Assembly (NCBI GenBank): GCA_028033615.1
Contig: JAOFDG010000006.1
Coordinates: forward strand, 1 to 51,512
DNA from: Verrucomicrobiales bacterium
GTDB taxonomy: Bacteria > Verrucomicrobiota > Verrucomicrobiia > Verrucomicrobiales > DEV007
Direction: 5' to 3'
Length of the DNA: 51,512 bases
The translations under genes and the position numbers were made by a program. The notes under the pieces are model-generated. The model was not told the DNA's origin and did no database searches. It saw only the letters and a list, made by a program, of their open reading frames with translations. Positions 7,514-14,715 of the stretch are shown here, piece after piece (the stretch's first letter is position 1; each line of letters begins with the position of its first letter).

Positions 7514-10048
7514 TCAACGCCATTCGTGCTTAGGATATCTTCCTTTAAGTTGCTTCTTTATATTCGGATAACTCTCTCTCCAAAAACCTTGTAAATCATT
7601 TGTTGTTTGAACCGGTCTATGGTTGGGTCCGAGAATTTCTACTTTTAATGGCACTCGCCCCTCACACAGAGATGGCGTCTGATTAACGTCATATAGCCGC
7701 TGTAAAATAATTGATATTTTTGGCCCTGACGATTCATAAATAATAGTCACTTCTTTTCCATTCAATAATTTAATCCTCTCCGGTGCTAATCTCCTTACCG
7801 TTTCTTCTTGCGCTTGGGAAAGCCATTTGAGTAAAAATGGCAAAACAGGCTTATCTTTGATTTCCTTATAACTTACAGCTCCATCACAGAAGTCCGCTAT
7901 CACTAAACTCTTATCACTTTCAGAAAATTCGGGTATATCATATTCTGGATAATTCTTGGAAACGAAGTTCATTCGCAATATCCACTTGTCACATTTATCA
8001 TCCCATCCCTTAATTCTGATGTTAAGATTAATTATTTCTCTTGTAAGAATTTTAGATGCAGCAGAAAGCGATACCTGGCTACAAGGTCTCCTCTCTAAAA
8101 TTAAGTCCAAAAACTTCAACGTATTATCGGTAACCACTCTTCTTGAACTCTTATCAAAACGGCTTTCTTCTCCCTCGTTCAGCTGATTTTTAAAAATTTC
8201 TTTTATCCAATTAATTTTAATAACTGTTGCCTTAGAAATAACAATAGAAACTTCTTTACCTTCTATTTCATTCACTTCAGCCGCCACGGAGACATTTGAA
8301 TCTGTAGCCAAACTGCCCTTAGCAAGCTTCCCTTTGCGCCCACCGACCAACTTGCACGACATTGTTGATTTGGAAAGTTTCCTAAATAAATTATCATAAA
8401 AACCAACTAAAAACACTTTAGCCAGATTTTCTCCTGACACATCAGGCCTTAAATCATTAAAATTAAACTCACTGTGTCCAGCAACATGAAGTAAACTCTT
8501 AGCAATTAGGTAAGCCTCTCTGGAAACTTTTGCATTCAGTTCATATGATTGACACTTTTTAAGGTCAAAATTTGCTCTAAATGCATACAACCAAGCTCTC
8601 ATGATTGGTTGAAAGTCCGAAATATCATTTTTATTTGAAAAATCACATTTATTTAGTTGAATCCTTTTTGTGAAAATGTCTCGCCCCTGACTAAGTGCAA
8701 TGCACAGGACAACCTCATGAAGGCAGCTCCTTGCATCAGCTTCAATTATCATCCTAGAAAATCGAGGATGTACTGGATAGGAAGCCATTTTTTTTCCTAC
8801 AGGTGTTATTTGCCCAGTTTTAAAATCAATGGCCTTCATTGAAACCAATATATTTTTTGCCCTATCAATCCCACTTTTATTTGGTAAATCAAGCCATTCT
8901 AAACTGTCAATATCAGTCAGTCCTGATGCGGCTAAGGTTAATAAAACTTCAGATAAATCAAGCCTTAGAATCTCTGGGATCAACTCCTTAGGTCTCAGGG
9001 AATGATCAGCTTCAGACCACATCCTAAAACATTTCCCAGGAGACGTTCTACCTGCTCTTCCAGCACGTTGATCAGCTGAAGATTCCGGAATCTTATTAAC
9101 TAAGAGCGTATTGATTCCTCTGACTCGATCATAAGAAGCCATCCGCGCCAAACCTGAATCAACAACAATCTCAACCCCGTCAATAGTTATCGAAGTTTCG
9201 GCTATGTTAGTTGAAATAATAATTTTTCTTTTATCACTTGGCTCAAGTGCTATTTCTTGTTGCCTGTGACTTAAGTCACCATAAAGAGGAATCAATAGAG
9301 CATCCTTAAACTGTTTTAGTGGCCTTAACTTTTCAATAGTTTTGCGTATTTCATGAGCGCCATGAACAAAAACTAAAACATCACCACTCAAGTCACTTTT
9401 TACGACCTCTTTCTTCATGACGTCGGCAATCGCATCCCATATTGGTTTAACCTTAAGATTTACATTTATGTGTTTTATCTCAACTGGGTAGGCCCGCCCA
9501 GAACACTTGACTACCGAACACGGATATAAATACTTAGCAATTCGAGACGTGCTCAACGTAGCTGACATCACTATCAGCTTTAAATCACTACGGTGGTTAT
9601 TTTGTAACTCTAATGCCAGTGCAAGGATCACATCCGACTGGACATGTCGCTCATGGAATTCATCAAAAACGATTGCTCCTACCTTTGAAAGTGTAGGATC
9701 TAAAAGAAATTGTCTTAACAATATGCCTTCAGTAACAAATCTAATTTTTGTTTTTTTAGAAACTACTTTTTCAAACCTTACCTGATAACCCACATCGTCA
9801 CCTAATTTACAACCAACCTCATTAGCCACTCTCTTTGCCAGCAACCTAGCAGCAACTTTTCTCGGCTGAAGTATTACAATTTCTCCGGAAGGGATTATAT
9901 TTTTCTTTATTAAAATTTGTGGAAGTTGGGTAGACTTTCCTGAACCGGTAGGCGCCTCAATAATTAAACGCCCCTTATTTTTACTATCTAATACAGCTTG
10001 AACAATGTCCCCCTCAACGTCATAGATTGGTAGCTTTTTCTTTTCCAC
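7514..10048 (-). CDS. hrpB: ATP-dependent RNA helicase HrpB (DEAH family)
   Basis: An 844-residue superfamily 2 helicase of normal HrpB length. Motifs in order: Walker A APTGSGKSTQLPQ (about residues 34-46), motif II DEFHERH, motif III SATL, motif V TNIAETSITI, motif VI QRAGRAGRTSPGKCFRMW, then the HA2 region and a long HrpB-specific C-terminal domain ending GRYPKHEW. The form DEFH rather than DEAH is usual for HrpB. The start codon is GTG. HrpB is widespread but its physiological role is poorly defined. It is divergent from the tatA pair with 115 nt between starts. Confidence 0.96.
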   Translation of the reverse strand: MEKKKLPIYDVEGDIVQAVLDSKNKGRLIIEAPTGSGKSTQLPQILIKKNIIPSGEIVILQPRKVAARLLAKRVANEVGCKLGDDVGYQVRFEKVVSKKTKIRFVTEGILLRQFLLDPTLSKVGAIVFDEFHERHVQSDVILALALELQNNHRSDLKLIVMSATLSTSRIAKYLYPCSVVKCSGRAYPVEIKHINVNLKVKPIWDAIADVMKKEVVKSDLSGDVLVFVHGAHEIRKTIEKLRPLKQFKDALLIPLYGDLSHRQQEIALEPSDKRKIIISTNIAETSITIDGVEIVVDSGLARMASYDRVRGINTLLVNKIPESSADQRAGRAGRTSPGKCFRMWSEADHSLRPKELIPEILRLDLSEVLLTLAASGLTDIDSLEWLDLPNKSGIDRAKNILVSMKAIDFKTGQITPVGKKMASYPVHPRFSRMIIEADARSCLHEVVLCIALSQGRDIFTKRIQLNKCDFSNKNDISDFQPIMRAWLYAFRANFDLKKCQSYELNAKVSREAYLIAKSLLHVAGHSEFNFNDLRPDVSGENLAKVFLVGFYDNLFRKLSKSTMSCKLVGGRKGKLAKGSLATDSNVSVAAEVNEIEGKEVSIVISKATVIKINWIKEIFKNQLNEGEESRFDKSSRRVVTDNTLKFLDLILERRPCSQVSLSAASKILTREIINLNIRIKGWDDKCDKWILRMNFVSKNYPEYDIPEFSESDKSLVIADFCDGAVSYKEIKDKPVLPFLLKWLSQAQEETVRRLAPERIKLLNGKEVTIIYESSGPKISIILQRLYDVNQTPSLCEGRVPLKVEILGPNHRPVQTTNDLQGFWRESYPNIKKQLKGRYPKHEWR

Positions 10049-10163
10049 GTCAAAATATTAAACAATATTGAATTCAAACCTACTATTTATACTCCAATTT
10101 ACATTAGAAAGGAAATTAACTTTCTTTTTGCACGTGGCTATAAAAACCTCTAAATTATAGAAA

Positions 10164-10385
10164 ATGATAAACTTTAATTTACTAGCATTTACCTTAGGAG
10201 GCCCGGAAGTAATAATTGTTCTTCTTCTTATACTTCTTCTTTTTGGAGCAAAGAGAATCCCCAAACTTGCAAAGAGTATTGGTCAAGCCACAGGTGAACT
10301 TAAAAAGGGTCGACTGGAATCCGAAAAAGAAATGAAAGATGCTAAAAAAGCATCTGACGAAGAAATTACAGACAACAAAGAATAA
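10164..10385 (+). CDS. tatA: Sec-independent translocase subunit TatA/TatE (first copy)
   Basis: A 73-residue protein with the TatA plan: a short N-terminal segment with [22 protein letters not shown], that is, one transmembrane helix, the FG hinge and an amphipathic helix ([16 protein letters not shown]), then a charged tail. TatA forms the pore through which folded proteins with twin-arginine signals cross the inner membrane. It is followed after 8 nt by a second, paralogous copy. No tatC is nearby. Several Tat-type exported proteins are encoded at 39-51 kb in this window. Confidence 0.92.
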   Translation: MINFNLLAFTLGGPEVIIVLLLILLLFGAKRIPKLAKSIGQATGELKKGRLESEKEMKDAKKASDEEITDNKE

Positions 10386-10393
10386 AAGTTTTT

Positions 10394-10621
10394 ATGAATT
10401 CATCAATTTTACTTGGTTTTGCTTTGGGCGGTCCAGAAATAATCGGAATCGGGATTATAGTTCTTCTATTATTTGGAGCGAAGAAACTTCCTGAATTAGC
10501 GAAAGGAATAGGTCGAGCATCAGGAGAATTTAAAAAAGCCCAAAATGAATTCAAACATTCTCTTGAATCAGCTGAAGAAGAAGCAATAAAGAAAGATCAG
10601 GACTCAGATTCAAAATCTTGA
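10394..10621 (+). CDS. tatA: Sec-independent translocase subunit TatA/TatE (second copy)
   Basis: A 75-residue paralogue of the preceding gene: [29 protein letters not shown] gives the membrane helix, FG hinge and amphipathic helix; the tail is acidic and ends DQDSDSKS. The pair shares the spacing of all conserved elements, so tandem duplication is the simplest explanation; one copy may act as TatA and the other in a TatB-like or TatE-like role (inference). The stop directly abuts the stop of the convergent argA gene. Confidence 0.92.
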   Translation: MNSSILLGFALGGPEIIGIGIIVLLLFGAKKLPELAKGIGRASGEFKKAQNEFKHSLESAEEEAIKKDQDSDSKS

Positions 10622-11863
10622 TTAAAAGTATTTACAAAAAATCTTAGAGTTTCTACCACTACTTAGAAGTTCTTGCCTCCTAGCTTTAGGTAAATCATTT
10701 ATCATACCTTCATTCCAACCCAGAGACTCAAAGAATCCTGAAGCCTGTGTAGATAAAGCATATATTTTTTTTACTTCTCTTTCCTTGGCTACCCCAAGAA
10801 CATGCTTAACCAATCTGCATCCATAACCAACCCCTTTGTGTGATTTCTTAACAAAAAGACATGCCATCTCGGCAACATCCTCTGTAGAATGAATTGCAAC
10901 CGTTCCAACAATATTTTCGTCAATTTCTAAAACATAAAAATCTTTAATCTTCGATACTATATCTATACTACTTCTTGGTAATAATTCATCATCAATAATT
11001 GCTGACTGGATAATTGAAAACACTTCCGAAACATCACTAATGTCTGCTGACCTAATCATTCCATAAGGATCTCGATGGATCATTATTCCAACTCCCTCAT
11101 TACTAAAAAGCTCAGCTAGTATTGCATAATCTTTTAACCCATTCAGTATATGCACTCTATCCACAGCTTCACTACATACCTTTGCTGAATCTATAAGAAT
11201 CTTAGATAACCTCGTAGAAACAACAACTTGCTCTTGAGCAAAATTATTGGCTTCAGAAACCGTAAATTCATTACCTTTGACAGAATTTATAATATCAGAA
11301 CCGGTAAGAAAAATGATCTTTGAACAACTTGTTGAAAGACCTACAGAAAAGGCTAAATCATCCGAATTAAGGAGGTAATTCTTACCTTTTTTATCAAAGG
11401 CAATAGACGGTAGAATTGGAATTATTCCATTATCTATAAGATCTAATAATCCAATATTATCAACTTTTTCAACCTTACCATCATTAGGGTGATCAACACC
11501 ATTAATAACCCCTCTTGATCTAGCAATAACCGAATTAGCTGTCGCTACTTTCAATCCAACCGCCGTCAACTCCCTCATTAAAATGTTTGTCACTTTAGAA
11601 CTTTCATTCAAGTGATAGTCTAACTCTTCATTCGTTATCGGTATTTTTTTATCACCTAAAGCCTTTTGATCAGTTTGCTCATACTTCAGCGTATCATGAA
11701 CTATGATATAATTAACATTAAGAGAATTTAAAACAGCAAGGTCTAAAACAATATTAGACATGTTATCTGAATGAACGACTGCGCCATCCATTTTAATAAC
11801 AAAGAGTTTATTTCTAAACTGAGGAACGTAATGAAGAATACCTCTAAGATCACCAAATTCCAT
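10622..11863 (-). CDS. argA: N-acetylglutamate synthase (amino-acid N-acetyltransferase)
   Basis: About 413 residues from the preferred start MEFGDLRGILHYVPQFRNK; an in-frame ATG 20 codons upstream (11923) would add a hydrophobic stretch not expected in the family. The N-terminal half is an amino-acid-kinase fold (FVIKMDGAVV, FLTGSDII) that in ArgA binds arginine for feedback inhibition; the C-terminal ~150 residues are a GNAT acetyltransferase (ACLFVKKSHKGVGYGCRLVKH carries the acetyl-CoA loop; FFESLGW is typical of the end of the domain). It catalyses the first step of arginine synthesis, acetyl-CoA plus glutamate to N-acetylglutamate. Other arg genes are not nearby. Confidence 0.9.
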   Translation of the reverse strand: MEFGDLRGILHYVPQFRNKLFVIKMDGAVVHSDNMSNIVLDLAVLNSLNVNYIIVHDTLKYEQTDQKALGDKKIPITNEELDYHLNESSKVTNILMRELTAVGLKVATANSVIARSRGVINGVDHPNDGKVEKVDNIGLLDLIDNGIIPILPSIAFDKKGKNYLLNSDDLAFSVGLSTSCSKIIFLTGSDIINSVKGNEFTVSEANNFAQEQVVVSTRLSKILIDSAKVCSEAVDRVHILNGLKDYAILAELFSNEGVGIMIHRDPYGMIRSADISDVSEVFSIIQSAIIDDELLPRSSIDIVSKIKDFYVLEIDENIVGTVAIHSTEDVAEMACLFVKKSHKGVGYGCRLVKHVLGVAKEREVKKIYALSTQASGFFESLGWNEGMINDLPKARRQELLSSGRNSKIFCKYF

Positions 11864-11968
11864 GTAATAACATATACTTAAATGAAATAATGAAACTTTA
11901 TATTTATTGAAATAAAAATTCAAAAATAAATATATTGAATCACGGAATAATGCTTTGAAATTAAATTA

Positions 11969-12538
11969 CTAAGTTACAGCCTCTTGGTTAGTTCCCTTAT
12001 GTCCTAAAATTTTCACCGTTCTATTTAGCTGCTCAAATTCAATTGGCTTTTTAATAACTGTTACCGGACCAATAGAAAGGATTTTGCTAAGAATTTCACT
12101 ATCTGGATAACCTGTAATTATAACAATAGGAAGCTCTGGGTTAATTGATTTCAACTTCACGTAGAGCTCATCTCCCGATATATCAGGAAGCTTCAAATCA
12201 AGGAACACAAGATCAAATTCTTGCTTTTCAGCAAACGAAATGGCCTCAGCTCCAGAACCAACGACGACTCTTCCAAATCCTGCTTTTTTTAAGAATTGCT
12301 TAAAGAGTGTTTGTAAGGCGGGATCGTCGTCAATTACTAATACAGTAGGCTGACTTCCTTCATCTTTTTTTAAAACTTCTGTATCAAGTAAACTCCTCTT
12401 AATTCTCCATCGCCCACCTATTTGGATTGCAGGCAATTGCCCTCTTTGAACTAGATAATATACTGTAGGCAACGGTATTCTTAAATACTCTGCAGTTTCT
12501 TTAACTGTCATTAATTCGGGTGAATCTTCAGTACTCAT
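11969..12538 (-). CDS. Excisionase-type HTH domain fused to a response-regulator receiver domain
   Basis: A 189-residue protein. Residues 8-52 form a MerR-like/excisionase HTH (MTVKETAEYLRIPLPTVYYLV, then a wing GGRWRIKRS). Residues 64-180 form a CheY-like receiver with acidic pocket D70-D72, phosphoacceptor Asp114 in VFLDLKLPD, Thr142 in IITGYPD and Lys164 in IKKP. The order HTH first and receiver last is the reverse of most response regulators, where the DNA-binding domain is C-terminal. It may bind DNA under control of phosphorylation by an unlinked histidine kinase (inference); no kinase gene is in the window. Transcribed towards argA, 105 nt upstream of the argA start. Confidence 0.9.
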   Translation of the reverse strand: MSTEDSPELMTVKETAEYLRIPLPTVYYLVQRGQLPAIQIGGRWRIKRSLLDTEVLKKDEGSQPTVLVIDDDPALQTLFKQFLKKAGFGRVVVGSGAEAISFAEKQEFDLVFLDLKLPDISGDELYVKLKSINPELPIVIITGYPDSEILSKILSIGPVTVIKKPIEFEQLNRTVKILGHKGTNQEAVT

Positions 12539-12862
12539 ATTAATTATCTGTTTTGAGAATCTACTCTGTGTTTTTAACGAACTCTTATTGAATATCTAGT
12601 CAATCATCTCCTTATAGATAGATTAATTAATATAGATATTTATAATATTTATAGTTTCAATTCCTTATCACACAAGAAATTAAAACTAAAATCCATAAAA
12701 ATAATACTTTTTCTTATTTTTGAGAACCAAATAGGTTGAATTTTAAACCAATAACAATTTAAAAGCCATTTCACAGCAATTTGACGTTCTATTTTGAGTA
12801 ACTCAAACTTGAAAGAATGCGAGTTTAGACGAACTCTAATAGAAAACATTATCAATTTGTAA
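12539..12862. promoter_or_regulatory. 324-nt AT-rich divergent intergenic region
   Basis: It separates the HTH-receiver regulator (minus) from the class V aminotransferase (plus), so it must hold both promoters. It is very AT-rich around 12600-12720. Two inverted repeats built on the same GAGT/ACTC half-site lie at its right end (see separate entry). No credible RNA gene is seen; a 96-codon minus-strand frame starting inside the aminotransferase gene is a shadow. Confidence 0.5.
12794..12836. promoter_or_regulatory. Two inverted repeats sharing GAGT/ACTC half-sites, possible operator
   Basis: TTGAGTAACTCAA at 12794-12806 is palindromic apart from its central base. GAGTT (12821-12825) and AACTC (12832-12836) form a second inverted repeat with a 6-nt spacer. 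They lie 27-69 nt upstream of the aminotransferase start, where a repressor or activator site would be expected. The neighbouring HTH-receiver protein is a candidate ligand, by position only. Confidence 0.3.
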
Positions 12863-13933
12863 ATGAACCCTATAAAACTATATAATCCAGGCCCAATAAA
12901 CGTTTCAGAAGACACATACAAAGCAATGTCAACTGCCATGATAGGTCATAGAGGTAGCGATTTTGTTAATTTGTATGAGGATATTCATCCGAAACTACAA
13001 AAAATATTTAACACTCCTGAGCCTGTATACCTGAGTACTTCCTCTGCATGGGGCATAATGGAAGCCTCAATCAAAAACCTAACATCTAAAAAAGTTTTAA
13101 ATTGCTGTAATGGCGCATTTTCAGACAAATGGTTAGATGTCTCCAAAAGATGCGGACTAAATGCAGAATCTCTTTCTGCTGAATGGGGCTCACCCATTTG
13201 TCCCGAAGAGTTAGACAAGAAATTGTCCACTAATGAATTTGATGTTGTAACTTTAGTTCATAATGAAACCTCTACAGGCGTAATGAACCCTCTAAAGGAA
13301 ATTTCTGAGATTGTTAATAAATATGAGGATGTTCTACTTATTGTTGATACAGTATCTTCATTCTCAGCAACACCGATTAATACAGAAGACTACAAAATAG
13401 ATGTTGTTCTAACAGGTAGTCAAAAGGCACTCGCATTACCTCCAGGGTTAGCCCTTTTCACAGTTTCAGAAAAAGCCTTAAAGAAAGCTGAAACCATTCC
13501 TAACAGGGGCTACTACTTTGATTTTTTAGAATTTCACAAGAATTGGAAAAAGATGATGACTCCCAGCACTCCATGTATTTCTTTGTTATACGGTTTGCAG
13601 CACCAATTGAATAAAATATTCAATGAAGGCATTGAAGCTAGATACGAAAGACATCAACTACTCAATAACATCGTCCACAGCTGGGTAAATGATCATGGTT
13701 TCGAGCATTTCGCTCCGGATGGTTATAGGTCAAAATCTCTCACGTGTGTTGCTAATAATAAAGATATTGATGTGCCGGCATGGATAAAGAGAATGAGAGA
13801 AAAGCACTCTTTAATTATTAATGGCGGCTATGGAAAAATTAAAGGTACCACATTTAGAATTTCTAACATGGGAGACGAAACTGCTGAAAGCATAAAGCAC
13901 ATGCTCGAAGCTATAACCGATACTCTTCCCTAA
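12863..13933 (+). CDS. Class V PLP-dependent aminotransferase (alanine-glyoxylate / serine-pyruvate aminotransferase type)
   Basis: A 356-residue fold-type I enzyme. The start MNPIKLYNPGPINVSEDTY, the segment MIGHRGSDF, the TLVHNETSTGVMNP loop, the cofactor aspartate in LLIVDTVSS and the PLP lysine in TGSQKALALPPGL are hallmarks of the group that includes alanine-glyoxylate, serine-pyruvate and 2-aminoethylphosphonate-pyruvate aminotransferases. Substrate cannot be fixed from sequence. No phn genes are near, which argues against phosphonate use; a role in serine/glycine or glyoxylate metabolism is more likely (inference). Divergent from the regulator gene. Confidence 0.85.
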   Translation: MNPIKLYNPGPINVSEDTYKAMSTAMIGHRGSDFVNLYEDIHPKLQKIFNTPEPVYLSTSSAWGIMEASIKNLTSKKVLNCCNGAFSDKWLDVSKRCGLNAESLSAEWGSPICPEELDKKLSTNEFDVVTLVHNETSTGVMNPLKEISEIVNKYEDVLLIVDTVSSFSATPINTEDYKIDVVLTGSQKALALPPGLALFTVSEKALKKAETIPNRGYYFDFLEFHKNWKKMMTPSTPCISLLYGLQHQLNKIFNEGIEARYERHQLLNNIVHSWVNDHGFEHFAPDGYRSKSLTCVANNKDIDVPAWIKRMREKHSLIINGGYGKIKGTTFRISNMGDETAESIKHMLEAITDTLP

Positions 13934-13948
13934 TTTAAATCTATAAAT

Positions 13949-14587
13949 TTAGAAAACTGGATACCCAATAATTTCGTCTCCTTCACGAATATTTATACCA
14001 GGGGGTTTTTTATCTATATCGATATTACCAATTGAATTAGATGAATCGACGACCTCATCAATCTCTACTTCAGCGACGATAAATTTATCACGTCTTATAT
14101 TAAATCTTGAACCTTTTTCAATTCCTTTTGCTGAACCTGCATCTATGACAACAAATCCTAGCTCCTCCTTCACAGCTACAACCTTAGCAATTGCTGGAGC
14201 TTCTCTGATTTTTTTCTGTAATGGAGTTAACTCATCCTCTTTCTTTTTCAACTTTGCAGTTATGGTTTCAGTCAACTGAGCTCTTTCAGCTTTGACTGCC
14301 TCGAGGTCAGCTGTTGCCGCATCTGATGCGGTTTTCATTTCTTCTCGAAGCTGGTCTATTCTGAGGTCATTTTCGAGTTTTTGTTTGTTAAATGCAGCCT
14401 TCATCTGTTTTTCAACTTCTGCGTTATTATCCTTAATTGAACTGTTCTGATCAGTGATCTGCTTAACAAGATTGGAATTTTCGGTTGTTGCCGTGGACAA
14501 CTTCATTACCAAACCCATTATAAAAACAACACCAACAAGGGTAATTCCTATGGCCGAAGCGAGTATAATCTTGGTCATTTTGTCCAT
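13949..14587 (-). CDS. Membrane-anchored coiled-coil protein, function unknown
   Basis: About 212 residues from the preferred start MDKMTKIILAS; an ATG 30 codons upstream (14677) is possible but would place a polar segment before the membrane helix. One transmembrane helix (about residues 4-26) is followed by a long coiled coil (NSNLVKQITDQNSSIKDNN onward, through KAERAQLTETITAKLKKK) and a C-terminal beta-rich domain (LGFVVIDAGSAKGIEKGSRF, then VAEVEIDEVVDSSNSIGNI) that resembles the small beta-barrels that end several envelope proteins. Not a recognised family. It converges on the aminotransferase gene and is divergent from ileS. Confidence 0.75.
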   Translation of the reverse strand: MDKMTKIILASAIGITLVGVVFIMGLVMKLSTATTENSNLVKQITDQNSSIKDNNAEVEKQMKAAFNKQKLENDLRIDQLREEMKTASDAATADLEAVKAERAQLTETITAKLKKKEDELTPLQKKIREAPAIAKVVAVKEELGFVVIDAGSAKGIEKGSRFNIRRDKFIVAEVEIDEVVDSSNSIGNIDIDKKPPGINIREGDEIIGYPVF

Positions 14588-14668
14588 ATTTCTGCGTGAT
14601 TTTTTACTTAAGGGTTTATAACTTACCCCAGAGGCAGTCACTATCAAAGTGAAATAATCTTGAAGAAA

Positions 14669-14697
14669 TTGACCCATAATTTCTCTAGTGCTAATGT
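14669..14697 (+). promoter_or_regulatory. Possible sigma70-type promoter of ileS
   Basis: TTGACC (14669-14674, 5 of 6 to consensus) and TAATGT (14692-14697, weak) are separated by 17 nt and would start transcription about 12 nt before the ileS ATG. The -10 box is poor, so this is only a suggestion. Confidence 0.3.
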
Positions 14698-14715
14698 CTG
14701 CGCTCTAAACATACT

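Noticed and set aside
10106-10125. AGAAAG/CTTTCT hairpin followed by T residues, possible terminator
   Set aside because: It lies upstream of both divergent genes rather than after one, and the stem is short and AT-rich.
12649-12939. 96-codon minus-strand frame in the intergenic gap
   Set aside because: It begins inside the aminotransferase gene on the opposite strand, has no family features and is AT-rich low-complexity sequence.
14588-14715. T-box or other riboswitch upstream of ileS
   Set aside because: The gap is only 128 nt and contains no T-box sequence or stable stem-loop series.
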